NCBI GenBank assembly: GCA_023301245.1
Contig: JALZUV010000127.1
Coordinates: forward strand, 1-20,877
Reading direction: 5' to 3'
Source of the DNA: Rickettsiales bacterium
Lineage (GTDB): Bacteria; Pseudomonadota; Alphaproteobacteria; Rickettsiales; JALZUV01
Length of the DNA stretch: 20,877 nt
In this document: positions 1 to 7,788 of the stretch, one piece after another
How positions within the stretch are numbered: the first letter of the stretch is position 1
How the letters are laid out: every line of letters begins with the position of its first letter
Translations under genes and position numbers: made by a program
Notes under the pieces: generated by a model
Seen by the model: the letters and a program-made list of their open reading frames with translations, nothing else
The model's database searches: none
What the model was told of the DNA's origin: nothing

Positions 1-440
1 GCGTCGGCTGCGGGTGTAATGATGGCCTTATCACCATAATAAAAACGGTCAGATTCTTTATGCGATTCGCCCTCGGCAATGGAAACATCGAAAAGGTGGA
101 TTTTATCGTAGCGTGCGGTAATTTCTCCCTCAGGCGAAATCAGTAGCTGGCGATTGGCGTATTTATCAGAATTGGCGGCATCTTTCACCGCGACGCTGCC
201 AAGTAAAATCCATATGGCATGTGTTTTAGCAAGGCGGCGTAAAGCGTTTATACCTTGATTATCAGCCTCCAGCGTCACTTGTTCATGAAACTTCCGACCC
301 GATGCCATCAGCAGGGCATTTTCGGGTAAGGTAATAAGTTCTGCCCCGTCAGTGACTGCTTGTTCGACCATCGGCGATATATGGGCGATATTATCGGCAA
401 TAGAGTCGCGGGCGGTTGTTTGAATGCAGCTAAGTTTCAT
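1..440 (-). CDS. Carbon-nitrogen (nitrilase-family) hydrolase, partial
   Basis: This gene is cut by the left edge; the first 146 residues are present, starting at ATG 440 (MKLSCIQTTARDS). The opening strand, the LITLPENALLM segment with the catalytic Glu of the nitrilase superfamily, the ILLGSV strand, and the YDKIHLFDV segment with the catalytic Lys are all visible in the right order. The third catalytic residue (Cys) lies beyond the edge. The family hydrolyses C-N bonds of amides such as deaminated glutathione or omega-amidase substrates. In Alphaproteobacteria a member of this family often sits next to a glutaredoxin gene, but that neighbour is not in the window. The gene is divergent from the MetE-like gene, with 79 bases between the two starts. 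The family call is firm; the substrate is not determined. Confidence 0.9.
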   Translation of the reverse strand, partial: MKLSCIQTTARDSIADNIAHISPMVEQAVTDGAELITLPENALLMASGRKFHEQVTLEADNQGINALRRLAKTHAIWILLGSVAVKDAANSDKYANRQLLISPEGEITARYDKIHLFDVSIAEGESHKESDRFYYGDKAIITPAAD

Positions 441-519
441 CCGCCAAGCCTAGTATAAGTTACATAAGTTTTCTAGCTTGCACTTGCTACTGCTTGCTTT
501 CTACGCCATTCTGCCTCTC

Positions 520-1797
520 ATGGTTATTGCAGCAAATTTAGGTTTTCCCCGCATTGGTGCCCAGCGAGAGCTAGGCACAGCGACAGAAAGTTACTGGCGC
601 GGCCTTATGTCCGCCGAAATGCTATTGCAAGTGGCCGCTGATTTGCGTAGCGAACATTGGACGCTACAGCATCGCCAAGGCATTAACCACGTACCCTCAA
701 ACGATTTTTCATTATATGATCACGTGCTAGATATGGCCTGTGTGGTGGGCGCAATCCCTGCTAGATACGAATTTTCAGGCAAGGGCGAGGTGGATTTAAA
801 CACTTATTTTGCCATGGCGCGCGGCGATGCAGAGGCTCCTGCAATGGAAAAAGCCCCATGGTTTGATACAAATTATCACTATACGGTTCCTGAATTTTCG
901 AAAAAAACCAAGTTTAACTATGTTTCTCGCAAAGTCGTTAATGAGTTTCGTGAGGCGAAAATACAGGGCATTCATACTCGTCCCGTTATTTTAGGCCCTA
1001 TTAGTTTTTTACTTTTAGGCAAAATGACTGACGGCGCTGATGCATTATCGCTGCTGCCGAAGCTTCTGCCTGTCTATGAGGAGCTGCTATTAGAGCTGGC
1101 CAATGCTGGTGCCGATTGGGTGCAAATTGACGAGCCTATGTTGGCGACAAACCTGCCTGAAGCTGCGCGCTTGGCTTATCAATCTGCTTATGATGTACTA
1201 ACGGCAATTTCAGGGAAATTACATTTAATGCTCGCCAGTTATTTTGGTGGCTTGGGTGATAATATGCAGCTGGCGGTTCAATTAGGCACGGCAGGTCTGC
1301 ATGTTGATTTGGTGACAGCGCCCAAGCAACTGGATGAGCTATTAAAAATTTGGCCGGGTAAAAAAGCCCTTTCCCTTGGTGTGGTTGATGGTCGCGAAAT
1401 TTGGCGTAGCGATCTAACCCAAATGGTGCGCACTATTGAAAAAGCGGCCGATGCAGTGGGCGCTGAATGGGTGCAAGTCGCGCCAAGTTGTCCGATGCTG
1501 CATGTGCCTGTTGATTTAGATTATGAAGCAGAAATTGATGGCCAGCCACGCGGTTGGTTGAGTTTTGCCAAACAAAAATTAGCGGAAGTAGCGGTGACCG
1601 CTGCGGGCGTTAGTAAGGGCCGCTCTGCTATTCGCAGCGAAATGGAGGCAAACCGATTGCTATTGCTGCAGCGCGAAATGATGCAGGCACAAGCAATGCT
1701 AGATTTAAATGAATATAAGCAGGCGGATATGCTTTACGTGAATGCTACGAAGCAGCAATCGCAAACAGATTATGAAATAATGCACGACAGTTACTAG
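520..1797 (+). CDS. MetE N-terminal-domain-only protein (truncated cobalamin-independent methionine synthase)
   Basis: The 425-residue product matches the N-terminal half and linker of cobalamin-independent methionine synthase: NLGFPRIGAQREL at the start, then VILGPISFLLLGK, WVQIDEPML, GLHVDLVTAPKQL, LSLGVVDGREIWR and VAPSCPMLHVPVDLD. Full MetE is about 750 residues. Its C-terminal barrel, which carries the zinc ligands (His, Cys, Glu, Cys) and the methyl-transfer site, is absent: the frame ends with YEIMHDSY and TAG just past the linker. It therefore cannot catalyse methionine synthesis alone. It may be a decaying gene, or a standalone subunit if a MetE-C gene exists elsewhere. I chose ATG 520 because family members begin just before LGFPRIG; a TTG at 478 would add a hydrophobic, signal-like stretch not seen in MetE. 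No clear ribosome binding site precedes either start. The body shows no internal stop or frameshift. Confidence 0.85.
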   Translation: MVIAANLGFPRIGAQRELGTATESYWRGLMSAEMLLQVAADLRSEHWTLQHRQGINHVPSNDFSLYDHVLDMACVVGAIPARYEFSGKGEVDLNTYFAMARGDAEAPAMEKAPWFDTNYHYTVPEFSKKTKFNYVSRKVVNEFREAKIQGIHTRPVILGPISFLLLGKMTDGADALSLLPKLLPVYEELLLELANAGADWVQIDEPMLATNLPEAARLAYQSAYDVLTAISGKLHLMLASYFGGLGDNMQLAVQLGTAGLHVDLVTAPKQLDELLKIWPGKKALSLGVVDGREIWRSDLTQMVRTIEKAADAVGAEWVQVAPSCPMLHVPVDLDYEAEIDGQPRGWLSFAKQKLAEVAVTAAGVSKGRSAIRSEMEANRLLLLQREMMQAQAMLDLNEYKQADMLYVNATKQQSQTDYEIMHDSY

Positions 1798-1825
1798 CGG
1801 CCAATGGCGGCGAGTAACTGTCGTG
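1783..1825. terminator. Strong hairpin at the convergent 3' ends of the MetE-like and pilin-like genes
   Basis: Bases 1783-1795 (CACGACAGTTACT) pair perfectly with 1813-1825, giving a 13-bp stem. The 17-base loop itself contains GCC-AAT-GGC. The hairpin contains the stop codon of the MetE-like gene, and the pilin-like gene stops 4 bases beyond it, so it could end transcription from both sides. Neither side has a proper T run, so terminator function is an inference. Confidence 0.5.
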
Positions 1826-1828
1826 GTG

Positions 1829-2584
1829 CTAGTTTAAGCGGAAGTAAACGTTACAGCGTGCGCCTTTATCGAGATGAGTTGCGTAATTAGCCACTTTCTT
1901 CCCGACAAGAATTTGTCTTTCATAATTATCAAGGCAGCCGTGCTTTTCATTACTGTAAGCAAAAATGTCGCCGGTTGATGCAATACCATCATCTAACTTA
2001 TGATCGATTGCCATAGCATCGGATAGGCTCGCCGCTGGCGTATCAAAGCGCCAGTTGCTCATGCTACCAACATTAAGAAAGTGAGACCCGCCCCAGCTAG
2101 CATGCGTGTAAGGAATGGCGTTAGTGACTAGGTAGCCCGAATCTTTATAAGGTGCTGCAGGAATATTCTGATTTGGCACGTAATAGCCGCCAATCAAATC
2201 ACCTGAATAAGCCTTTGGTATGTAACCAGAGATAGATAGATGCTGCCAAGCCAGTGCGGCTTCAGTGGTGGTGTCATTTGCACTACTGGTAATTTTCCCA
2301 TCGCCATTGCCATTACAATCGGCGCTTTCAAAGCGACAATCTTGCCAGTAAGTAGATGCATTATTGATGTCGCCAGGTAGGGCTTGATAGTTTGTTTTAA
2401 ACTGGCTGACTAACGCTTTATAGCGCTGTGCATCACTTGCAAGAGTTTTGCGCGCTGTAGATTGGGTAAATTCACTTCCCACGGTAATGCTGCCCGCTAA
2501 GAAAGCAGAGGCAACTAATAATAATAAGATATGTATTAGCGGGTATTTTAGTGGATTTACTAGTTTTAAAGCGTGTTCTGTCAT
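1829..2584 (-). CDS. Pilin-like membrane-anchored protein without a canonical prepilin cleavage site
   Basis: The 251-residue protein has one N-terminal membrane segment (about residues 14-36, PLIHILLLLVASAFLAGSI), followed by a helix-like stretch and the motif FKTNYQALPGDINNASTYW. This order resembles type IV pilin-like proteins, where a hydrophobic N-terminal helix leads into a 'KYxALPGDI' segment. The rest is rich in Gly, Tyr, Ser and Asn, with four Cys (CRFESADC and two near the C terminus) that could form disulfides in the periplasm. The usual GFTLIE processing site with Glu at position +5 is missing, so it may stay membrane-anchored or be a degraded pseudopilin. The promoter at 2619-2647 and an AAGG ribosome binding site before ATG 2584 suggest it is expressed alone. 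Pilin assignment is tentative. Confidence 0.6.
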   Translation of the reverse strand: MTEHALKLVNPLKYPLIHILLLLVASAFLAGSITVGSEFTQSTARKTLASDAQRYKALVSQFKTNYQALPGDINNASTYWQDCRFESADCNGNGDGKITSSANDTTTEAALAWQHLSISGYIPKAYSGDLIGGYYVPNQNIPAAPYKDSGYLVTNAIPYTHASWGGSHFLNVGSMSNWRFDTPAASLSDAMAIDHKLDDGIASTGDIFAYSNEKHGCLDNYERQILVGKKVANYATHLDKGARCNVYFRLN

Positions 2585-2618
2585 AGTTTAAACCTTATAG
2601 TGTTAACTAATTTTAAGT

Positions 2619-2647
2619 ATTATAGCATAAAATTAGGCAAAAGTTAA
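2619..2647 (-). promoter_or_regulatory. Extended -10 promoter of the pilin-like gene
   Basis: Reading the minus strand, TTAACT (2647-2642) is followed after 17 bases by TATAAT (2624-2619), preceded by TGC as an extended -10. The predicted transcript start lies about 25-30 bases upstream of the ATG at 2584. Confidence 0.6.
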
Positions 2648-2719
2648 CTACTTATTAACCTTTTTATTAAACAGGAGCGAAATTCTTGCGATTTAAGCTG
2701 GCTATGGTAGCTAAAGGGA

Positions 2720-4009
2720 ATGAAAATATTATTTATCCACCCCAGCTTTCCTGCGCAATATAAGCACCTAGTAAAGCATTTCGCTGCTGATAAGAGACAT
2801 GAAGTCGTGTTCATTAGCAAAAAGCATGAACAAGAAGTTCCAAAGAATGTCCGAAACATTATTTACGAGCTGCCGCGCAATATATCGCCCAACATTCATC
2901 GCTATCTGTTAGGGGCAGAAAAGGCAGTGCTACAAGGCCAAGAAGTTTGGCGTGTGTGCCGTAAGCTTAAAGAAACGGATTGCTTTACACCTGATATTAT
3001 TTGCACTCACCCTGGCTGGGGCGATGGCTTGTTTTTGAAAGATATCTACCCTGATACGCCAATATTATCGTATTTTGAGTTCTTTTATCGCTTTAAGGGT
3101 GCAGATGTTAACTTCGATCCTGAAACTGCAAGCACGCTCGATGATAGTGCGCGTGTACGCATAAAAAATACTACAAATTTACATAATTTAGAAATGACCG
3201 ATTGGGGTATTACGCCTACCCACTGGCAAAAGTCAGTTCATCCTGCGGCTTATCACGATAAAATTAGCGTCATTCATGATGGTGTTGATACAGATGTGGT
3301 GAAGCCTAACGAGGAGGTTACCCTTACGATGAAAGGTGGCCGCGTTTTGAAAAAGGGCGACCCCATTATTACTTATGTTACGCGCAATTTTGAGCATTAT
3401 CGTGGGTCGCATCAGTTCATTCGTGCGGTTAAGCATATTCAAGAAATGCACCCAGAGGCGATTGTTATCGCGGTGGGGTCGGATAGTATCTCTTATGGTC
3501 GCCCGCCACCTGATGGTAAATATTACCGCCACATGCTGCTTGATGAAGTGAAGCCAGATATGTCTCGGCTGTTTTTTACGGGCACACTTGCTTATGCGGA
3601 TTTTTTAAAGATATTACAAATATCGAGTGCGCATGTTTATTTAACAGTACCGTTTGTACTTTCATGGTCGATGTTAGAGGCAATGTCGGCTGAGTGTCTC
3701 GTGGTGGGGTCTGCCACCGCACCGGTACAAGAGGTTATTACTGATGGCGAAAATGGCGTGCTTGCCGATTTCTTCTCGCCTAAAGATATTGCGACTAAAG
3801 CAGTCGATGTGCTGAATAATCCAGAAAAATATGCTCCAATGCGTAAGGCCGCGCGCCAAACGATTTTGGATAATTACGATACTAAAAGCCTGCTGCCTAA
3901 GCATATTGCACTTATTGAGCAGATAGCGGCAGGACAAATGCCACCCAAAATTCATGATTCCTTAGAGCAGTCGAAATCAGAAACTTATTTATATAAGAAG
4001 GCAGGTTAG
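2720..4009 (+). CDS. Glycosyltransferase family 4 (GT-B fold)
   Basis: The 429-residue cytoplasmic protein starts with the GT-B N-terminal strand MKILFIHPSFPAQYKHL. The linker and acceptor half carries DVNFDPE (about 129-135) and MTDWGITPTHWQ. The donor-binding half begins near KISVIHDGVDTDVVKPN (about 181-197) and contains YVTRNFEHYRGSHQFIRA (219-236), SYGRPPP, and PFVLSWSMLEAMSAE (311-325). This is followed by TAPVQEVITDGENG, the Glu-rich nucleotide-sugar contact region of GT4 enzymes. Such enzymes transfer a sugar from an NDP-sugar to a lipid- or protein-linked acceptor in envelope or surface-glycan synthesis. The acceptor is unknown. AAAGGGA lies directly against the ATG, an unusually short spacing. 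It forms a two-gene unit with the methyltransferase 4 bases downstream. Confidence 0.9.
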   Translation: MKILFIHPSFPAQYKHLVKHFAADKRHEVVFISKKHEQEVPKNVRNIIYELPRNISPNIHRYLLGAEKAVLQGQEVWRVCRKLKETDCFTPDIICTHPGWGDGLFLKDIYPDTPILSYFEFFYRFKGADVNFDPETASTLDDSARVRIKNTTNLHNLEMTDWGITPTHWQKSVHPAAYHDKISVIHDGVDTDVVKPNEEVTLTMKGGRVLKKGDPIITYVTRNFEHYRGSHQFIRAVKHIQEMHPEAIVIAVGSDSISYGRPPPDGKYYRHMLLDEVKPDMSRLFFTGTLAYADFLKILQISSAHVYLTVPFVLSWSMLEAMSAECLVVGSATAPVQEVITDGENGVLADFFSPKDIATKAVDVLNNPEKYAPMRKAARQTILDNYDTKSLLPKHIALIEQIAAGQMPPKIHDSLEQSKSETYLYKKAG

Positions 4010-4013
4010 CATT

Positions 4014-4730
4014 ATGACCGATGTAGCAAAGAAAAAGGTTCTTCATGTTGGCTGTGGGCAGGCACGTAAAGAAAACATGCATGCGGTTTTTCATGGTCCT
4101 GAATGGCAAGAGATTCGCCTCGATATCGACGAAAGCGCACGTCCTGACATTAAAGGCGATATTCGCGATATGCCAGATGTACAAACCGAGAGTATGGATG
4201 CGGTTTATTCCTCGCATAATGTTGAGCATGTTTATGCCTATGAAGTGCCGAAAGTATTGGGTGAGTTTCACCGTACCTTAAAGCCGGGTGGCTACGCGGT
4301 AATAACCTTACCAGATATTCAATCGGTAGCTTTCGCGGTGGCTAATGGCAAGTTAGAAGATGCGCTTTATCAGTCCCCAGCTGGGCCGATTACACCGTTA
4401 GAGATTATGTATGGCCTTAATAATGCCCTTAAAGTTGGTCAGCATTATATGGCTCATAAAACAGCCTTTACCGCTAATAGTTTGGCCCGAAAGATGCTGG
4501 ATGCGGGCTTTCATAATGTGACTGTTACGCGTGATGTGGCTTCTTATAACCTTTGGGCACAGGGCTATAAACTGGGAGGGCAGTTGAAAAACCCTAAGCA
4601 TGAAGCCAATATTAAGGGGCAGTATCAACAGGCAGTGGTGACGCTTCCTAAAGACGGCGAAAGATTGGACGAATTAGATGCCGAGCCAACACTAGGCTGG
4701 CCCCAGCCGGAACAAGCTGAATTATTTTAA
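4014..4730 (+). CDS. Class I SAM-dependent methyltransferase
   Basis: The 238-residue protein shows the Rossmann methyltransferase motifs. Motif I is VLHVGCG (residues 9-15). An acidic ribose-binding region is IRLDIDE (34-40), then GDIRDMP, and the motif IV area is MDAVYSSHNVEHV (61-73). LKPGGYAVITLPD corresponds to the post-motif strand of Methyltransf_11-type enzymes. The start follows the glycosyltransferase stop by 4 bases, with AAGGCAGG upstream as ribosome binding site, so the two are almost certainly cotranscribed. The natural reading is modification of a sugar or surface polymer made with the glycosyltransferase; this is inferred from context. No terminator is evident in the short gap before the next gene. 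Confidence 0.88.
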   Translation: MTDVAKKKVLHVGCGQARKENMHAVFHGPEWQEIRLDIDESARPDIKGDIRDMPDVQTESMDAVYSSHNVEHVYAYEVPKVLGEFHRTLKPGGYAVITLPDIQSVAFAVANGKLEDALYQSPAGPITPLEIMYGLNNALKVGQHYMAHKTAFTANSLARKMLDAGFHNVTVTRDVASYNLWAQGYKLGGQLKNPKHEANIKGQYQQAVVTLPKDGERLDELDAEPTLGWPQPEQAELF

Positions 4731-4793
4731 ATTTCTGTAATAATTAATTTTTCTTAACATAGCCGTAATAAATCTCTGTTAAAATCTTATAGT

Positions 4794-5651
4794 ATGAAAA
4801 AATACTTATTAGGGTTTATTGCAATCACTGGAAGCATGCTAGGGCCTCGTACGAGTGGTTTGGCTCAGGCGCAAGCAATGGGTATACCCACAGCCAGCCC
4901 TGAGAGTTTGGTAGAGAAGAGGTGGCAAGAAGGCTTAGAGCGTACAAAAACCTATTTCGCCGATAGCCTAAATGCCCCTTATGTTTCCGATATTGAGTTA
5001 GAGTTTGATGCAGCTAAGACGGTTCAAGCAAGGCTGTCAGGTAAGCTAAACGAGAGGGTGGTTTTTATAAACCCAAGCTTTGCAGAAAAATTTAAAAATA
5101 GCCTTAGTTTTGTTCTCGGTCATGAGTTGGCACATGATGTGTTTAACCATACTAAGCCAGAACATAACGCTAAAATGGACAGCCTCTACCAGATAGGCGA
5201 TGGGTTGGCGGTAGATGCATTAAGCCGTATTAGGGAAGAGTTTTGCGATAGTCTTGCTTTGGCCGCTAGCAGTAAAGAGAGCGCGATATTATATTTTGAT
5301 GGGCAAAAATTACAGGAACATCAAGAAGTGATGCAAATTCTGCTGCGGGTTATACCCGAACTTAGTTCGATTGAGCTGAAAGGTGACTCATTAATTCAAA
5401 TTCAAGTGCCCATTAAAGAGAAGTTCTGGGAAAAAGGTAACCTTGCGCAGGATGAGTCAGTGTTGAGCGCATTCCATCTTTTAGCGCAGCGACATGCCGA
5501 TAAGATGATTGATAAGAATATTAGTTTTAGTGAAGTACCGCTAAATGAGGTTGTTGAGCAGATTACTCTTTTTATATCAGAGCAAGAGATTGGTACAGGA
5601 ACCCATTCCAGTTTTAGGGGACGTAAGGAGAGCACCATTGGCCGTCAATAG
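4794..5651 (+). CDS. Secreted M48-like zinc metallopeptidase
   Basis: The 285-residue protein has a signal peptide (MKKYLLGFIAITGSM..., probable cleavage near the LAQAQA segment around residue 28). The catalytic zinc motif HELAH is at residues 110-114, within FVLGHELAHDVFNH. Downstream, IREEFCDSLALAA (146-158) matches the Glu...Asp helix that supplies the third zinc ligand in M48 peptidases (the third ligand is probably E148 or E149). There are no extra membrane helices as in HtpX, so a periplasmic, BepA-like or exported role is plausible. The C-terminal part (about 165-285) is not recognisable. A TTAAAAT element (4779-4785) lies only 8 bases before ATG 4794, and no ribosome binding site is visible, so the transcript may have almost no leader. 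A terminator follows at 5694. Confidence 0.82.
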   Translation: MKKYLLGFIAITGSMLGPRTSGLAQAQAMGIPTASPESLVEKRWQEGLERTKTYFADSLNAPYVSDIELEFDAAKTVQARLSGKLNERVVFINPSFAEKFKNSLSFVLGHELAHDVFNHTKPEHNAKMDSLYQIGDGLAVDALSRIREEFCDSLALAASSKESAILYFDGQKLQEHQEVMQILLRVIPELSSIELKGDSLIQIQVPIKEKFWEKGNLAQDESVLSAFHLLAQRHADKMIDKNISFSEVPLNEVVEQITLFISEQEIGTGTHSSFRGRKESTIGRQ

Positions 5652-5693
5652 TTCGCTTAAGTTTCTGCTATTTATTAAATAAGCATTAGATAC

Positions 5694-5723
5694 AAAAAAG
5701 GGTGGCACGCAGCCACCCTTTTT
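5694..5723. terminator. Bidirectional intrinsic terminator
   Basis: AAAAAGGGTGGC (5695-5706) pairs with GCCACCCTTTTT (5712-5723) around a 5-base loop. A-runs on one side and T-runs on the other give a canonical intrinsic terminator in both directions. It lies between the 3' ends of the convergent peptidase and porin genes and probably serves both. Confidence 0.92.
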
Positions 5724-5746
5724 AAAAAACTTAGTTTCTAGTTAGA

Positions 5747-6841
5747 CTAGAATGCTAGTTCAGTACCGATGATAAACACACTACCATCGTTATCAACGCC
5801 AGCGCCGTTAGCGTCAGCATCAAAGAAGCTAGCTTCGACATATGGAGTTAGGCCAGGAGCTAATGAGTAATCAGCACCTACTACTAGGTTAGTGAAATCA
5901 CCACCAGTAACGCCGTCAACCGTTGAATCCAACCAAGTCGCAGAAGCGCCGAATGGACCAAAGTCATAGCCTAGACCAAGAGTGTAATAGTCAGCGTCAG
6001 CGCCAGAACCGATAGTTTCGCCCCAGTCACCGTATGAACCGGCTAGGTTAAAGCCATAGATGTTTGTCGCTAAACCAGCGTTCCAACCTTCAAGGTCTTC
6101 AGCACCAGATTCTGCGTCGCCCCAGATACCAGTCGCGGCAGCAGCAAAGCCAATACCACTAAATTCGCCTTCGTAGTTCAAACCAGCTTCGATGATGTCA
6201 CCGAAAGAACCGGCAGTATCGTTACGAGCAGCAGTTTGACCTCTGTCATCCAAGTCTGGAGTGTAAGAAACACCAAGTTGGAAGCCGCTGAAGCGTGGGC
6301 TGTAATAGTTGATTTTAGCAGAGTTATAAGTGTCTTCTGCGCCATAAGCAAGAGTGTCACCGTGCTCAGCGAAGAGAGCAGGAACGTTAATGAAGTTATT
6401 ACCAGTTGCGTTAGCGAAGTAAGTCCAGTCACCGTCGATACCACCAGTACCGCGAGCGATGTTGTCAGCTTCTACTGCTAGAGTTTCAGCTGCACCAGCA
6501 GTTGAACCTAGTTCGAAACGACCAAAAGAACCATCCAAGAACACATAAGTGTTAGATGCGTTTAAGCCTTCACCGTCAACGTCGTTAGAAACGTCTGCTT
6601 CTAGATCAATAACTGCACCATAACCTAGGCCGTTGTCAGCCTTGCCATGTACAGAGAAAGAAACTTCAGTGTCGTTACGGAAACCGTGTCCGCGTTGGTT
6701 TGCGTCTAGATCGTCGCTAGCGAAGCCAGCTTGGAAGTCAATTACACCACCGACCATTACTTTTGGGTCTTCAGCTTGAGCAGCACCTGCAATTAATGCA
6801 GCGCTAATCAGAGCAGTTGTACCAATCAAAAACTTTTTCAT
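5747..6841 (-). CDS. Outer-membrane porin (Porin_4-like)
   Basis: The 364-residue precursor begins with a clear signal peptide of 23 residues ending AQA before EDPKVMVGG. The mature part alternates short polar and aromatic strands typical of a 16-strand trimeric porin: VMVGGVIDFQAGFA at the N terminus, FSVHGKADNGLGYGAVIDLEADV, NTYVFLDGSFGRFELGST (constriction-loop region), YYSPRFSGFQLGVSYTPD, and ADYYTLGLGYDFGPFGASATW. It ends IIGTELAF with the terminal Phe recognised by the BAM machinery. It forms diffusion pores for small hydrophilic solutes. It is acidic, with very few basic residues in the mature part. AGGATAT precedes the ATG as ribosome binding site. The gene stands alone, with the terminator at 5694-5723 after it and a divergent gene upstream. 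Confidence 0.93.
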   Translation of the reverse strand: MKKFLIGTTALISAALIAGAAQAEDPKVMVGGVIDFQAGFASDDLDANQRGHGFRNDTEVSFSVHGKADNGLGYGAVIDLEADVSNDVDGEGLNASNTYVFLDGSFGRFELGSTAGAAETLAVEADNIARGTGGIDGDWTYFANATGNNFINVPALFAEHGDTLAYGAEDTYNSAKINYYSPRFSGFQLGVSYTPDLDDRGQTAARNDTAGSFGDIIEAGLNYEGEFSGIGFAAAATGIWGDAESGAEDLEGWNAGLATNIYGFNLAGSYGDWGETIGSGADADYYTLGLGYDFGPFGASATWLDSTVDGVTGGDFTNLVVGADYSLAPGLTPYVEASFFDADANGAGVDNDGSVFIIGTELAF

Positions 6842-7022
6842 GATAATATCCTAATGCTTTGTTACTAATATTTTAGATACAAGGAAGAATTCCCCGTATC
6901 ACCTGTGGCCATATTTAGCCCAGTCGGATAGGATATACAAGTGCCAATAACAATCTGTGGATAAAATAGCAGCATTCTCGCCACGCTGTTGCAGCAAAAA
7001 CACAGCTATAGTAAGGGGAATC

Positions 7023-7691
7023 ATGAGTATAGCATCGGAAATCAAATCTGTGGATAACTATCTAAGGCTAGTGTCAGCGCGGCTTGGCGAGCATGATATA
7101 ACGCCGCAACTCATTGCGGTAACCAAGCGCCAGCCCGATGACAAAATTGACGCGGCTTTAGCATCAGGCCATCGTATATTCGGTGAAAACCGCTTGGACG
7201 AAGGGTTGCAGCACTGGATGGAACGGAAAAACCATTATTCAGAGTTAAAATTACATTTTATTGGCGCTATTCAGAGCAAAAAAGCTCACGACATTATAAA
7301 TTTCTTCGATGTTATCCATTCCCTTGATAGAGAATCATTAGCGAAAGCGGTTGCCAACGCGATGGATAAGACGGGTAAGCGCCCCGATTGCTTCATTCAA
7401 ATTAATACAGGTGAGGAGCCTCAAAAGTCGGGCATTCTTCCCCAAGATGCGGCCGCCTATATAAAGAAGTGTCAGGATGAATGGAATTTACCCATTGTGG
7501 GCCTCATGTGTTTACCCCCGCAAGGAGTTAACCCCACGCCTCATTTTGCCTTTCTTAAAAAGTTAGCCGATGATTACGGGTTGTCTCAACTCAGTATGGG
7601 TATGAGTAATGATTGGCAATTAGCTCTACGCATGGGCGCGACCCATATAAGGGTCGGCAGCGCCATTTTTGGCGAACGGAATGAAATTTAG
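7023..7691 (+). CDS. YggS/PLPBP-family pyridoxal 5'-phosphate homeostasis protein
   Basis: The 222-residue cytosolic protein follows the family order: PQLIAVTKRQP with the PLP-binding Lys (K35), FGENRLDEG, LHFIGAIQSKKA, VIHSLDRESLA, FIQINTGEEPQKSGI, VGLMCLPP, LSMGMSNDW, and IRVGSAIFGER with the phosphate-binding loop. Family members hold PLP and buffer vitamin B6 pools without known catalysis. I chose ATG 7023 over the in-frame GTG at 6957 because AAGGGG lies 4-10 bases upstream of it and the family N terminus is short. The gene is convergent with the unknown gene at 7783-9276. Genes of this family often adjoin leuS or cell-division genes in relatives, but not here. Confidence 0.93.
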   Translation: MSIASEIKSVDNYLRLVSARLGEHDITPQLIAVTKRQPDDKIDAALASGHRIFGENRLDEGLQHWMERKNHYSELKLHFIGAIQSKKAHDIINFFDVIHSLDRESLAKAVANAMDKTGKRPDCFIQINTGEEPQKSGILPQDAAAYIKKCQDEWNLPIVGLMCLPPQGVNPTPHFAFLKKLADDYGLSQLSMGMSNDWQLALRMGATHIRVGSAIFGERNEI

Positions 7692-7720
7692 GCAAAGAAA
7701 AAGGGACATAACATACAGTT

Positions 7721-7788
7721 TAGCCATCTAGACTGGCGATGGCGCTGCGGCTGTTGGAGGCGGCACCATGTCGCGGAAGAGCCTAGCG
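7721..7788. repeat. Degenerate second copy of the ribBA 3' coding end
   Basis: This stretch aligns with 9342-9410 in the same orientation. The match includes exact blocks of 19 bases (7741-7759 with 9362-9380) and 15 bases (7763-7777 with 9385-9399), plus TAGCCATCTA at the left end. About five sixths of positions agree by eye. Small indels break the ribBA frame, so it is a non-coding remnant. The stop codon of the unknown gene (7783-7785) lies inside the repeat. Confidence 0.88.

Noticed and set aside
478..519. TTG start giving the MetE-like protein a hydrophobic leader that resembles a signal peptide
   Set aside because: MetE is cytosolic and family members start just before LGFPRIG; ATG 520 fits, and the leader is not conserved in the family.
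6957..7022. In-frame GTG start extending the YggS-like protein by 22 residues
   Set aside because: The extension is unlike the family and AAGGGG sits correctly before ATG 7023.
6842..7060. Replication origin at the DnaA-box pair
   Set aside because: Only two boxes, no AT-rich unwinding region with further boxes and no replication genes nearby.
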